Assembly: GCF_001983175.1 (NCBI RefSeq)
Contig: NZ_MNPW01000009.1
Span: forward strand, 231,297-295,296
DNA length: 64,000 nt
Reading direction: 5' to 3'
Source: Pseudomonas cedrina subsp. cedrina
GTDB lineage: Bacteria > Pseudomonadota > Gammaproteobacteria > Pseudomonadales > Pseudomonadaceae
Shown: piece by piece, positions 25,127 to 34,570 of the stretch
How positions within the stretch are numbered: position 1 is the first letter of the stretch
Layout of the letters: every line of letters starts with the position of its first letter
Translations under genes and position numbers: made by a program
Notes under the pieces: model-generated
Told to the model about the DNA's origin: nothing
The model's input: only the letters and a program-made list of their open reading frames with translations
Databases searched by the model: none

Positions 25127-26632
25127 ATGTTCGAATCCGCCGAAATCGGTCACGCCATCGACAAAGACACCTACGACGCCGAAGTGCCGGCCCTGCGTGA
25201 AGCGCTTCTGGAAGTGCAGTACGAGCTGCAGCAGCAGAAGCGCTTCCCGGTGATCATCCTGATCAATGGCATCGAAGGCGCCGGCAAGGGCGAGACGGTC
25301 AAGCTGCTCAATGAATGGATGGACCCGCGTCTGATCGAGGTGCGCACCTTCGACCAGCAGACCGACGAAGAGCTGGCGCGGCCACCGGCCTGGCGCTACT
25401 GGCGCCAACTGCCCGCCAAGGGGCGCATGGGGATTTTCTTCGGCAACTGGTACAGCCAGATGCTGCAAGGCCGGGTGCACGGGCAGATCAAGGATGCGCG
25501 CCTGGACCAGGCCATTGCCGGCGCCGAGCGCCTGGAAAAGATGCTCTGCGATGAAGGCGCGCTGATCTTCAAGTTCTGGTTCCACCTGTCCAAGAAGCAG
25601 ATGAAGGCGCGGCTCAAGGCGCTGGCCGACGACCCGTTGCACAGCTGGCGCATCAGCCCGCTGGACTGGCAGCAGTCCGCGACCTACGACAAGTTCGTGC
25701 ATTTCGGCGAGCGCGTGTTGCGCCGTACCAGCCGCGACTATGCGCCGTGGCATGTGATCGAGGGCGTCGATGCGCATTACCGCGGGCTGACCGTGGGCAA
25801 GATCCTGCTGGAGGGCCTGCAGAGCGCCTTGAAGCAGCCCAAGCTCAAGGCCAGTGGCATGAACCCGGCGCCCTTGCCCTCGGCGGTGGACCAGATGAGC
25901 CTGCTCGACAGCCTCGACATGACGCTGCGCTTGGACAAGGACGATTACGAAGAACAGCTGATTACCGAACAGGCCCGTTTCTCCGGCCTGATGCGCGACA
26001 AGCGCATGCGCAAGCACGCGCTGGTCACGGTGTTTGAAGGCAACGATGCGGCGGGTAAAGGCGGGGCGATCCGGCGCGTCGCCGCCGCGCTGGACCCGCG
26101 CCAGTACCATATCGTGCCGATTGCCGCGCCCACCGAAGACGAGCGTGCCCAGCCCTACCTGTGGCGGTTCTGGCAGAAAATCCCGGCGCGGGGCAAATTC
26201 ACCGTATTTGATCGTTCATGGTACGGCCGCGTGCTGGTGGAGCGCATTGAAGGGTTTTGCACGACGGCCGATTGGATGCGCGCCTACGGTGAGATCAACG
26301 ACTTCGAAGAGCAACTGCGCGACGCGGGCGTGATCGTGGTCAAGTTCTGGCTGGCCATCGACAAGCAGACCCAACTGGAACGCTTCCAGGCCCGCGAGGA
26401 AATCCCGTTCAAGCGCTTCAAGATCACCGAAGACGACTGGCGCAACCGCGATAAATGGGATGTTTACCGCACGGCGGTGGGCGATATGGTTGACCGCACC
26501 AGCACCGAAGTGGCGCCCTGGACCTTGGTGGAAGCCAATGACAAACGCTGGGCGCGGGTCAAGGTGCTGCGCACGATCAACGTTGCGCTGGAGGAGGCAT
26601 TCGCCAAGTCCGATAAGAAGAAAAAGAAATAA
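25127..26632 (+). CDS. pap: Polyphosphate:AMP phosphotransferase (tandem PPK2 domains)
   Basis: 501 aa with two PPK2 kinase domains. The first has Walker A GIEGAGKGE and the second EGNDAAGKGGAIRR, followed by the usual FDRSWYGRVLVER. Two-domain PPK2 proteins phosphorylate AMP to ADP using polyphosphate. I use the ATG at 25127 because a CGGAG motif precedes it and the protein then starts MFESAEIGHAIDKDTYDAEV as in the family. It is the sole gene of its unit and diverges from the toxin-like gene. A KKKKK tail ends the protein. Regulation is not visible. Confidence 0.9.
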   Translation: MFESAEIGHAIDKDTYDAEVPALREALLEVQYELQQQKRFPVIILINGIEGAGKGETVKLLNEWMDPRLIEVRTFDQQTDEELARPPAWRYWRQLPAKGRMGIFFGNWYSQMLQGRVHGQIKDARLDQAIAGAERLEKMLCDEGALIFKFWFHLSKKQMKARLKALADDPLHSWRISPLDWQQSATYDKFVHFGERVLRRTSRDYAPWHVIEGVDAHYRGLTVGKILLEGLQSALKQPKLKASGMNPAPLPSAVDQMSLLDSLDMTLRLDKDDYEEQLITEQARFSGLMRDKRMRKHALVTVFEGNDAAGKGGAIRRVAAALDPRQYHIVPIAAPTEDERAQPYLWRFWQKIPARGKFTVFDRSWYGRVLVERIEGFCTTADWMRAYGEINDFEEQLRDAGVIVVKFWLAIDKQTQLERFQAREEIPFKRFKITEDDWRNRDKWDVYRTAVGDMVDRTSTEVAPWTLVEANDKRWARVKVLRTINVALEEAFAKSDKKKKK

Positions 26633-26759
26633 TCCCTGCCGAACAGGCTTTTGTTCGCAGCCATGCTTTTGTATAGACGGGGTGAATGATCGTCGCGGTT
26701 GGACAGAGCTGGATCTATCCTCGATCCATCTCCCAACTACAACAAGATCGAGGTAGCCC

Positions 26760-27944
26760 ATGCGTGAAGTAGTGATCGTCGACAGCGTGCGAACCGGCCT
26801 GGCCAAGTCCTTTCGCGGCAAGTTCAACCAGACCCGCCCGGATGACATGGCGGCCCATTGCGTCAATGCGTTGCTCAGCCGCAACGGCATCGACCCGGCG
26901 ACGGTGGAAGATTGCATCGTCGGTGCCGGTTCCAACGAAGGCGCCCAGGGCTACAACATCGGGCGCAATGTGGCCGTGTTGTCGCGACTGGGCACGGGCA
27001 CGGCAGGCATGACCCTTAACCGCTTCTGCTCGTCGGGCTTGCAGGCGATTGCGATTGCGGCCAATCAGATTGCCTCGGGTTGCAGCGACATCATTGTGGC
27101 GGGCGGCGTCGAGTCCATCAGTCTGACCATGAAAAGCGTCAACACGGACCACCTGATCAACCCGTTGCTCAAAGAGCAGGTGCCGGGCATTTACTTCCCC
27201 ATGGGGCAGACGGCCGAGATCGTCGCGCGCCGCTACCATGTCAGCCGGGAAGATCAGGACCTCTATGCACTGCAAAGCCAGCAGCGAACGGCCCAGGCGC
27301 AGGCTGACGGTCTGTTCAGCGATGAAATCGTGCCGATGGCGGTCAAGTACAGGGTCGAGGACAAGAACACCGGCGAAGTGCAGGTGCTCGACGGGGTGGT
27401 CGACCGTGATGACTGCAACCGTCCGGACACTACACTGGCCAGCCTGCAAGGCTTGAAACCGGTGTTCGCCGAAGACGGCTCGGTGACCGCGGGTAACTCG
27501 TCTCAATTGTCCGACGGCGCCTCGATGACCCTGGTGATGAGCCTGGAAAAAGCCCTGGAACTGGGCCTGCAGCCCAAGGCGTTCTTCCGTGGGTTTACCG
27601 TGGCCGGCTGCGAACCGGACGAAATGGGTATCGGCCCGGTGTTCTCGGTGCCCAAGCTGCTCAAGGCCAAGGGCTTGCAGGTGGCGGACATTGACCTGTG
27701 GGAACTCAACGAGGCGTTTGCATCCCAGTGCCTGTATGCGCGCAATCGCCTGGAGATTGATAACGCCAGGTACAACGTCAATGGGGGCTCGATCTCCATC
27801 GGCCACCCGTTCGGCATGACCGGCTCGCGGCAGGTGGGGCACCTGGTGCGTGAGTTGCAGCGACGCAACCTGCGGTATGGCATCGTCACCATGTGCGTGG
27901 GCGGTGGGATGGGCGCAACCGGGTTGTTTGAAGCCGTGCGCTAG
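26760..27944 (+). CDS. Thiolase (acetyl-CoA C-acyltransferase family)
   Basis: 394 aa with the complete thiolase active site: nucleophile Cys90 in LNRFCSSG, His349 in SIGHPFGMTG and Cys379 in MCVGGGMGATG. The length is normal for a homotetrameric biosynthetic or degradative thiolase. It would condense or cleave acyl-CoA, with preference unknown. No fadB or phaB partner is adjacent, so it is a stand-alone paralogue. The ATG at 26760 has GAGGT 8 nt upstream. It ends before a good terminator. Confidence 0.9.
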   Translation: MREVVIVDSVRTGLAKSFRGKFNQTRPDDMAAHCVNALLSRNGIDPATVEDCIVGAGSNEGAQGYNIGRNVAVLSRLGTGTAGMTLNRFCSSGLQAIAIAANQIASGCSDIIVAGGVESISLTMKSVNTDHLINPLLKEQVPGIYFPMGQTAEIVARRYHVSREDQDLYALQSQQRTAQAQADGLFSDEIVPMAVKYRVEDKNTGEVQVLDGVVDRDDCNRPDTTLASLQGLKPVFAEDGSVTAGNSSQLSDGASMTLVMSLEKALELGLQPKAFFRGFTVAGCEPDEMGIGPVFSVPKLLKAKGLQVADIDLWELNEAFASQCLYARNRLEIDNARYNVNGGSISIGHPFGMTGSRQVGHLVRELQRRNLRYGIVTMCVGGGMGATGLFEAVR

Positions 27945-27976
27945 GCATTGGTTGGCAGTTGCAGCGCGCTATTACG

Positions 27977-27998
27977 GGGGAGCTTTGCTCCCCTTTTT
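27977..27998 (+). terminator. Intrinsic terminator of the thiolase gene
   Basis: A 7-bp GC-rich stem (27977-27983 with 27987-27993) with a TTT loop, followed by five T. It lies 33 nt after the thiolase stop. Confidence 0.88.
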
Positions 27999-28430
27999 GC
28001 ATTTGCCGTTCGGGGATGCCACTGGCTCGCGGGCCACATAGTTAGTTGCTAAGTTCCTGTAAGTTTTGTTGTTTTAAAGGGTATGTAGCCTTATTCTTAC
28101 GGACGTCTCCGGCGCTAAATAATTCGCATCTAATGCTCATGTAGTCCCCTTCCTTCAGCTGTTTTTAAAGTTTTGGCAAATAGCCATAAATTTCATGCAG
28201 ACCTCGATACGCAAAGGCTACGCCATTGAGTGACATATCTGGCTTACTTCTTAAAGTGTTAGGTGGATACTTTGTCCGGCGTTGAGCGTGGCCCTGAAAT
28301 GCAATACAAAAAGTTGTAATGCGCTTCAGGAAGTCCCCCTCGATGTATAGGTCAAACCGCTCTTTTAATCAGCCCTGCGCCTGTCGGTGGAAAGGCTCCT
28401 TAATGACACTTGTTAAGTGGGAATGTGTAG
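27999..28430. promoter_or_regulatory. Long AT-rich leader before the fimbrial operon
   Basis: About 430 bp without a credible gene, more AT-rich than the surroundings, especially 28040-28320. It should hold the promoter and regulatory sites of the fimbrial operon. A symmetric CTTAA-N9-TTAAG lies close to the first fimbrial start (about 28398-28416). No transposon or invertible repeat pair flanking a promoter was detected. Confidence 0.45.
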
Positions 28431-28952
28431 ATGAAAACCAAAATGAAAACTGTGCTGTTGTCTGTCGGTCTGCTGGCGGGTTCGATGTCAATGGCACATG
28501 CGGCGGATGGAACGGTGACATTCATCGGGTCGGTCCACTCAGGTGCCTGCTCTATCAAGCCTGACTCCGTCGACCAAACCGTTCGCCTGGGCGCGATTGC
28601 AAAGCACCAGCTGCAAGCGGGTGGCAAATCGGAGGCTCGACGTGTGCTGATTGAGCTGGAAGGCTGCGACCTGGCCGGCCTCACTGACAATACCGTCACC
28701 ACGACTTTCACTGGCGCGCCGTCCACGGTGGTGCCCGGTGCTATCGGTACGGTCGGCGGTGCAGGCAATTTGGGCATCATGATGACCCATGGCGGTGCCC
28801 TCGTTCAGTTGGGCGTTCCTACCACTCCGCAAATCATCGGCGCGGGCGATAACACGCTGGAATTTGGTGCCTACGTACAAGGCGCCGCCACTGGGGACAT
28901 CGTTCCCGGCGACTTCAGCGCGGTCACCAATTTCACCCTGGCGTATCAGTAA
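28431..28952 (+). CDS. Type 1-like fimbrial major subunit (pilin)
   Basis: 173 aa. Signal peptide MKTKMKTVLLSVGLLAGSMS with likely cleavage after AHA, then a chaperone-usher pilin: GTVTFIGSVHSGACSI, a disulfide Cys pair (SGACSI and LEGCDL), and the C-terminal donor-strand groove pattern ending FTLAYQ. As first gene in the operon with normal pilin length it is probably the major shaft subunit. The start could also be the Met at 28443. The upstream GGGAA is a modest ribosome binding site. It is exported to the periplasm, folded by the chaperone of this operon and assembled by the usher. Confidence 0.88.
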   Translation: MKTKMKTVLLSVGLLAGSMSMAHAADGTVTFIGSVHSGACSIKPDSVDQTVRLGAIAKHQLQAGGKSEARRVLIELEGCDLAGLTDNTVTTTFTGAPSTVVPGAIGTVGGAGNLGIMMTHGGALVQLGVPTTPQIIGAGDNTLEFGAYVQGAATGDIVPGDFSAVTNFTLAYQ

Positions 28953-29002
28953 AGGTTGCCCCCGCCACCCGGTGTGGCGGGGGAGGCTGATGGGAGATCC
29001 AG

Positions 29003-29563
29003 GTGAAAACACTCATACGTCTGGCTATCGCTTCTTCATTGACGACGTTCATCAGTCCTTGTGTGGTCGCCCAGGCGTCTGCGCAAGGCGATGGGGTCGT
29101 GTTGCTGGGAGGTGAAGTGGTGGATTCCGCCTGCGGGCTGGAACTGACCAGTATCGATCAAACCATCGAGATGCCGCCCGAACCGGTTGGTCGGCTATTG
29201 CGCAACACGCGGGGAGAAGATCACCCCTTTCAGTTACGTCTGGTCAATTGCTCGTTGAGCCGCCCGGACCCGTTGCGCCCAGGCGCAAGCCTGCCTGATT
29301 GGGAACATATGCGCGTGACGTTCGAAGGCCCCACCGATAGGGCAGGGCTCTCCTTCGCTGTATTTGGCGACTCGCAGGGGGTCGCCCTGCACATCGTCGA
29401 CGCCGCCGGCCAGGAAAGTCTGCCGGGGCAACGCATGGCCCCGGTCCCGCTGAGGGAAGGTGACATGACACTCAACTACCGGTTTTTCCTGGTCGGCAAC
29501 GGCTTGCCATTGGTGGTCGGGGCTCACAGTGCCGCGGTGCGGTTCAAGTTGGAATACTTTTGA
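29003..29563 (+). CDS. Fimbrial subunit, PapH-like or minor
   Basis: 186 aa, GTG start at 29003 with GGGAG upstream. Signal peptide MKTLIRLAIASSLTTFIS, then pilin features: VVDSACGLELTSIDQTI, a second Cys in LVNCSL, and a C-terminal alternating hydrophobic strand (VRFKLEYF). The position between pilin and usher genes is that of PapH-like anchor/terminator subunits, but no experimental family assignment can be made from sequence. It begins 50 bp after the pilin gene. Confidence 0.82.
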   Translation: MKTLIRLAIASSLTTFISPCVVAQASAQGDGVVLLGGEVVDSACGLELTSIDQTIEMPPEPVGRLLRNTRGEDHPFQLRLVNCSLSRPDPLRPGASLPDWEHMRVTFEGPTDRAGLSFAVFGDSQGVALHIVDAAGQESLPGQRMAPVPLREGDMTLNYRFFLVGNGLPLVVGAHSAAVRFKLEYF

Positions 29564-29582
29564 ACAAGATGGACAGGCTTGC

Positions 29583-32186
29583 ATGTTGAATACGTCGAAG
29601 ATCAAAAATACGCTCCGCCCCGGGCTGTTTGGCGGGTTGATGTCGCTGGCAGGCACTGCATTGGGCGCTGGGGATATTGAGTTCAATACCGACGTTCTCG
29701 ATCTGAGTGATCGTACTAATATTGACCTGTCTCAATTCGCGCGCAGCGGATTCATTCTGCCCGGCACTTACCCGATGGCTGTGCACCTGAACGCCCAGCC
29801 CATTGCTGAGCAATCGGTGGCGTTCTATCCCCCCGATAACGATCCCAAAGGCAGCCAAGCGTGTCTGTCGCGCAATCTTGTTGAGCAGCTGGGCCTGAAA
29901 GTCTCCGAAGTCGGCAGACTTACATGGTGGAAGGATGGGGCGTGCCTGGATATCCAAGGCTTGCCTGGCATGGAGGTCAGTGGTGATTTGGCCACTTCCA
30001 CCCTGAGCATCAACGTGCCCCAGGCCTACCTTGAATACAACGCTGTCAATTGGGACCCGCCTTCCCGATGGGATGAGGGGGTGGCGGGGTTGTTGGTGGA
30101 CTACAGCCTGACGGCGCAGTCCAATTACCAGCGCGACGACGGCCAGCGCCAAAACCTCAGCGGTAACGGAACCGTGGGAGCCAATGCCGGTGCCTGGCGT
30201 TTCAGGGCGGATTGGCAGGGGCGCGTGGAGAGCGATCGGCAAGAGGCGGCCGGCCCGCAAAAGCTGGAGTGGAGTCGCTATTACGCGTATCGCGCTATTC
30301 CGGCGTTGAAGGCGCGCCTGGTCGTGGGTGAAAGCTACCTGTATTCGGACCTGTTCGACAGCTTCCGCTTTACCGGTGCCGCGCTCAACTCGGATCAAAG
30401 CCAGTTGCCGCCCAACTTGCGTGGTTATGCGCCGGAAGTGGTCGGGGTGGCCAAAACCAACGCCAAAGTCATCATCAGCCAGCAGGGCCGTGTGCTCTAC
30501 GAAACCCTGGTTGCTGCGGGTCCCTTTCGCATTCAGGACCTCAATGATGCGGTGACCGGCAAGCTGGATGTGCGGGTGGAAGAGCAGGACGGTTCGGTCC
30601 ATACCTTCCAACTCAATACGGCCGGTGTGCCTTACCTGACGCGCCCAGGCCAAGTTCGTTACAAGCTGGCGAGCGGGCGACCGTCCAACCTTCAGAATGG
30701 ATCCGATGGCGCCTTCTTCGGTACCGGAGAGTTTTCCTGGGGCGTGAGCAATGGCTGGTCGTTGTTCGGTGGCGGTATCACCGATAACAACTATCGGGCG
30801 TTATCCGTGGGCGCCGGGCGGGACTTACTGGCGTTCGGCGCCGTCTCGCTGGATGTCACACAGTCTCGTGCCAACGTATGGAATGAAACCCTCTCGGGTA
30901 AATCCTACCGTCTTCAATATTCGAAGAACTTCGAAGAGTACGACAGCCAAGTGACCTTCGCCGGTTACCGGTTTTCCGAAAAGAACTTCCTGAGCATGAG
31001 TGAATATCTGGATGCCAGGCATTACGGATTGAACGGCGAACTCGGCGGACGTGGGGATTATCGCGACCACAACGAAGGGTGGAAGCCTATCGGTGGCAGC
31101 AAGGCGCTGTATACGGTGACGGTCAACAAGCAGTTTCGTGACCTGGGGGCCACCGTCTACGCCAGTTACAACAAGCAAACCTACTGGGACCGGCCTGACA
31201 CGCATCGCTGGAACTTGTCGCTGTCGCGCTACTTCAACATGGGCACCGTCAAGAACATGAGCCTTTCCCTGAACATGCACCGCACCCAGGAATATAACTA
31301 CAAGGATAACGGCATGTCATTGACGGTCAGCCTGCCGTTGGGGCGTACCGGCACACTCGCGCTGGATGCCAATCGACTCGCCGGCAAAAACAGCTTTGCA
31401 TCGCGCTACAGCGATCGCTTCGATGAGCGTAACAGCTACCAGCTCAGTGCGAGCGACACGTCCGCCAGCGGTTACCTGAACCATATGGGCAACCACGCCG
31501 ACATCGACGTGAGCGCCAGCAGGCAGCAGGGCGGCTCCAGCAGCCTCGGTGTCTCTGCCCGCGGCGGCGCCACGCTCACGGCCTATGGTGCGGCGCTCCA
31601 TCGAACCACCAGCACGGGCGGCACCCGCCTGATGGTCGATACCGCCGGAGTGCCCGATGTGCCGGTGCGCGGTTATGGCGCGCCGACCCGCAGCAATGTG
31701 TTTGGCAAGGCCGTGATTTCGGATATCAGCAGCTATCAGCGTACCGCCGCCAGTGTTGATCTGGAGCGTTTGCCGAGCAACGTCGAAGCCACTCAATCAG
31801 TCACGCAATTGACGCTCACCGAAGGAGCGATCGGTTATCGCTCGCTGGATGTGATTGCCGGTGAAAAGGCCATGGCGGTACTGCGGCTGGCGGATGGCAA
31901 CCCACCACCCTTTGGCGCGACGGTGCAAAACCTCAAGCAACAGGACACCGGCATTGTGAATGACGGCGGCCAGGTCTACCTGAGCGGCATCCAGGCCGGC
32001 GAGCAGATGACCGTCAGTTGGGGCGGCGACGCGCGATGCCTGCTCACGCTGCCTGCCACGTTGCCCGCCGATGGTTTGACCGACGCCCTGCAGTTGCGCT
32101 GCGAGGCGGTAGCCGCTGACTCATCCCTGCCGGAGCCCGCCGGGCTGTCCGGCACGCCTACAGATATGGAGAACACAGCATCATGA
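29583..32186 (+). CDS. Outer-membrane usher (FimD/PapC family)
   Basis: 867 aa. N-terminal domain typical of ushers (IEFNTDVLDLSDRTNIDLSQF region), a 24-strand barrel with plug, the conserved LRGYAPEVVGVAKTNAKVI segment, and C-terminal domains ending with a Cys pair (ARCLLTLP and LQLRCEA). It forms the outer-membrane channel that receives chaperone-subunit complexes. The start at 29583 follows the upstream stop by 19 bp. The stop overlaps the chaperone start by 4 bp (ATGA), so the two are translationally coupled. Confidence 0.95.
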   Translation: MLNTSKIKNTLRPGLFGGLMSLAGTALGAGDIEFNTDVLDLSDRTNIDLSQFARSGFILPGTYPMAVHLNAQPIAEQSVAFYPPDNDPKGSQACLSRNLVEQLGLKVSEVGRLTWWKDGACLDIQGLPGMEVSGDLATSTLSINVPQAYLEYNAVNWDPPSRWDEGVAGLLVDYSLTAQSNYQRDDGQRQNLSGNGTVGANAGAWRFRADWQGRVESDRQEAAGPQKLEWSRYYAYRAIPALKARLVVGESYLYSDLFDSFRFTGAALNSDQSQLPPNLRGYAPEVVGVAKTNAKVIISQQGRVLYETLVAAGPFRIQDLNDAVTGKLDVRVEEQDGSVHTFQLNTAGVPYLTRPGQVRYKLASGRPSNLQNGSDGAFFGTGEFSWGVSNGWSLFGGGITDNNYRALSVGAGRDLLAFGAVSLDVTQSRANVWNETLSGKSYRLQYSKNFEEYDSQVTFAGYRFSEKNFLSMSEYLDARHYGLNGELGGRGDYRDHNEGWKPIGGSKALYTVTVNKQFRDLGATVYASYNKQTYWDRPDTHRWNLSLSRYFNMGTVKNMSLSLNMHRTQEYNYKDNGMSLTVSLPLGRTGTLALDANRLAGKNSFASRYSDRFDERNSYQLSASDTSASGYLNHMGNHADIDVSASRQQGGSSSLGVSARGGATLTAYGAALHRTTSTGGTRLMVDTAGVPDVPVRGYGAPTRSNVFGKAVISDISSYQRTAASVDLERLPSNVEATQSVTQLTLTEGAIGYRSLDVIAGEKAMAVLRLADGNPPPFGATVQNLKQQDTGIVNDGGQVYLSGIQAGEQMTVSWGGDARCLLTLPATLPADGLTDALQLRCEAVAADSSLPEPAGLSGTPTDMENTAS

Positions 32187-32944
32187 TGCCCAGCACACGT
32201 CTCATATTCCCGACCTTCGCGCTGTGGGTCCTGGCCTTGAGCCAGAGCGCCAACGCGGCGGTGGCTCTGGACCGTACCCGCGTGATTTTCGACGGTGGCA
32301 AAGAAGCCACCAGCGTGAGCATTACCAACAACAATACCCAGTTGCCCTATCTGGCCCAGGGCTGGATCGAAGATGAAACCGGTCAAAAAATCACCACGCC
32401 ATTGATTGTGCTCCCACCGGTTCAACGCTTGGAGCCGGGTAAACAAAGCCAGGTGAAAGTCCAGGCGTTGCCGGCGGCCAAGCTGCTGCCGCAGGATCGG
32501 GAGACGGTCTACTACTTCAATTTGAGAGAGATTCCGCCGCGCAGCGACAAGGCCAACACCCTGCAGATCGCGCTGCAAACCCGCATCAAGCTGTTCTACC
32601 GCCCGCAAGCCATCGAGCCGAGTCAGCAGGACCTGTCCAACCCATGGCAGGAAAAGCTGACCCTGACCCGTGAAGGCGATCAATACCGGGTCCATAACCC
32701 CACGCCGTATTACGTGACGCTGGTGGATGCGCGTAACAGCAAGGACGGCAAAACCGTGCCGGGTTTCGTGCCATTGATGGTTCCTCCCAAAGGCACCCTG
32801 GCCTTGGGACCTTCCGCCAAGGCGCTGGGTACGACCCCTTATCTGGCCTATGTGAACGATTACGGCGGCCGCCCGCTCCTTGCCTTCACCTGCACGGGCG
32901 ATACCTGCAAAGTGAACCCGCAGGCCGTGCCGGCGAAGGAGTAA
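32183..32944 (+). CDS. Periplasmic pilus chaperone (PapD/FimC family)
   Basis: 253 aa. Signal peptide to about residue 25 (SQSANA), then two Ig-like domains. The family signature is visible: LLPQDRETVYYFNLREIP, and the subunit-binding basic residues in RTRVIF and TRIKLFYRP. A C-terminal Cys pair (FTCTGDTCKV) is an extra feature, probably a disulfide. It captures fimbrial subunits by donor-strand complementation and delivers them to the usher. It overlaps the usher gene by 4 bp. Confidence 0.95.
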   Translation: MMPSTRLIFPTFALWVLALSQSANAAVALDRTRVIFDGGKEATSVSITNNNTQLPYLAQGWIEDETGQKITTPLIVLPPVQRLEPGKQSQVKVQALPAAKLLPQDRETVYYFNLREIPPRSDKANTLQIALQTRIKLFYRPQAIEPSQQDLSNPWQEKLTLTREGDQYRVHNPTPYYVTLVDARNSKDGKTVPGFVPLMVPPKGTLALGPSAKALGTTPYLAYVNDYGGRPLLAFTCTGDTCKVNPQAVPAKE

Positions 32945-32961
32945 TGGTGCTGGAGAACGTC

Positions 32962-33543
32962 ATGAAATGGCAAAAAATGAAGGTCCTGGGCGGCCTGTTA
33001 TGGGCCGTGGCGGCGGGCGCATATGCCGCGGATGAGGACGACATCGAAGGCATGAGCGGCATGCTGAATGTGCTTGGGTCCATGCATGAGTCGCCGTGCA
33101 GCCTGGAAATGACTTCGCTGCACCAGACCGTCGATCTGGACGCCGTGTCGACCAGCCAGTTGCAACGGCCCGGCGACCAGGCGACGCCCAAGGCCTTTCA
33201 GCTGCGGTTCACCGATTGCCTGCGCACCGCCGGCCGTATACGCAATGAGCGTACGGGCAACCTGACCTGGAGCGCTTATCAACCGTTGCTGTCGGTCACG
33301 TTCCAGGCGCCAGCGGACGCCGACGATCCGCGGTTGGTCAAAGTGCAGGGCATCACCGGAATGGGCCTGCAGTTGACCGATGCCCTCGGCCGGGACGTGC
33401 AATTGGGCTCAAGGGGCCAGCCGCTGTTTTTGCCTGTGGGCCGCAATACCCAGACTTGGAATGTACGGCCTACGCGCACCGCTGCGCCGTTGACCAGTGG
33501 GGCATTCAGGGCCGTGGTGGATTTCAGGCTCGATTATGAGTAA
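32962..33543 (+). CDS. Minor fimbrial subunit
   Basis: 193 aa. The start at 32962 has GGAG 6 nt upstream; an in-frame ATG at 32944 overlapping the chaperone stop is possible but lacks a site. Signal peptide (MKVLGGLLWAVAAGAYA), then pilin-like features with SPCSLEMTSLHQTVDLDAVS and LRFTDCLR Cys pair and a C-terminal FRLDYE strand. The region is similar in layout to the subunit at 29003, both with a SLEMTS/GLELTS-IDQT-like block, so the two may be paralogous. Role in shaft, tip or termination is unknown. Confidence 0.8.
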   Translation: MKWQKMKVLGGLLWAVAAGAYAADEDDIEGMSGMLNVLGSMHESPCSLEMTSLHQTVDLDAVSTSQLQRPGDQATPKAFQLRFTDCLRTAGRIRNERTGNLTWSAYQPLLSVTFQAPADADDPRLVKVQGITGMGLQLTDALGRDVQLGSRGQPLFLPVGRNTQTWNVRPTRTAAPLTSGAFRAVVDFRLDYE

Positions 33544-33553
33544 GGGGGCGATG

Positions 33554-34036
33554 ATGGCTAAATCAATCGGCGTGATTGCCGGCGGCGTGTTACTGGCGAT
33601 CAGCCAGGGCCTGCAGGCCGAAACCAGTTTGACCATTCGCGCGGTGATCATTGCGCCTCCGCCATGCGTCATCAATAGCGGCAGCACGCTTGATGTGCCG
33701 TTCGGCAATGGCCTTCTGACGTCACGGGTCGATGGGGTCAATTACCGTCGCGGGGTGCCGTATACCGTCACCTGTAATTCTCCCTTCAGCAATGCGTTGA
33801 CCCTGGAACTCAAGGGTACGGCGGCGTCGTTTGATAACCGCGTGCTTGCCACGCGCAAAGCGGACCTCGGCGTAAGGCTGTTTGTGAATGGTGCCGACTG
33901 GCCACTGAATACGGCCGTGAATTTCACCTATCCCAATTTTCCCGTGGTGCAGGCGGTGCCGGTCAAGCGTGCGGGCAGCACGCTGACCGGCGGAGCCTTC
34001 GATGCCACCGCGACCCTGGTGGTCGATTACCAATGA
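33554..34036 (+). CDS. Minor fimbrial subunit
   Basis: 160 aa. The ATG at 33554 is preferred because AAGGGGG ends 5 nt upstream; the ATG at 33551 is an alternative. Signal peptide MAKSIGVIAGGVLLAISQ, then a short pilin domain with PPPCVINSGSTLDVPFGN, the RVDGVNYRRGVPYTVTC motif and ending TLVVDYQ. It closely resembles the next gene product, so the pair is probably a tandem duplication. Such short MrfF/FimG-like subunits often sit at the fimbrial tip. Confidence 0.82.
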   Translation: MAKSIGVIAGGVLLAISQGLQAETSLTIRAVIIAPPPCVINSGSTLDVPFGNGLLTSRVDGVNYRRGVPYTVTCNSPFSNALTLELKGTAASFDNRVLATRKADLGVRLFVNGADWPLNTAVNFTYPNFPVVQAVPVKRAGSTLTGGAFDATATLVVDYQ

Positions 34037-34079
34037 TGGTCACCGATAGAACGGCTACTGATAATACGAGGAACGACCC

Positions 34080-34559
34080 ATGACAGCTTGGCAGCCGCGA
34101 GCCTTGCTCGCCCTGTGTGCTATCGGACTGTGCAGTGGCGCGTCGGCCAACTTGACGTTCAGCGGAACGCTGAACGAACCGCCTCCCTGCACGATCGATG
34201 CGGGCAACACCATCGAGATTGACTTCGGCGATGTCGGGGTAAAACGCGTCGATGGTGTGAGGTATCGCAGAGGGGTTGGCTACGCCATTAATTGCGGCAC
34301 CGACACCCTGCCTTGGGTATTGAAGCTGAGCGTTAACGGCACCCCCACGGCGTTTGACGGCTCAGCGGTGCAGACCAGCGTGCCTGCACTGGGCATTCGG
34401 GTTTTTCAGAACAACCTGCCGTTTCCACTCAATACGCCGCTGGACATCACCCTGTCGGCACCGCCGACCCTGGAGGTAGTGCCCGTGCAACAGCCCGGTG
34501 CAACGCTGCCTCCCGCCAGATTTACGGCGGTGGCCACGTTGTTGGCCGAATACCAGTAG
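34080..34559 (+). CDS. Minor fimbrial subunit, paralogue of the preceding one
   Basis: 159 aa, signal peptide to about residue 23 (CSGASA), then LTFSGTLNEPPPCTIDAGN and RVDGVRYRRGVGYAINC, matching the preceding subunit in both motifs and spacing. It ends with a TLLAEYQ donor-groove strand. GGAACG lies 5-9 nt upstream of the ATG. The likeness to the preceding product supports recent duplication inside the operon. Confidence 0.85.
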   Translation: MTAWQPRALLALCAIGLCSGASANLTFSGTLNEPPPCTIDAGNTIEIDFGDVGVKRVDGVRYRRGVGYAINCGTDTLPWVLKLSVNGTPTAFDGSAVQTSVPALGIRVFQNNLPFPLNTPLDITLSAPPTLEVVPVQQPGATLPPARFTAVATLLAEYQ

Positions 34560-34570
34560 GAGCTGCATCG

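Noticed and set aside
28319..28564. 81-codon plus-strand open frame overlapping the first fimbrial gene
   Set aside because: It overlaps the signal peptide and mature part of the pilin in another frame, with no family likeness.
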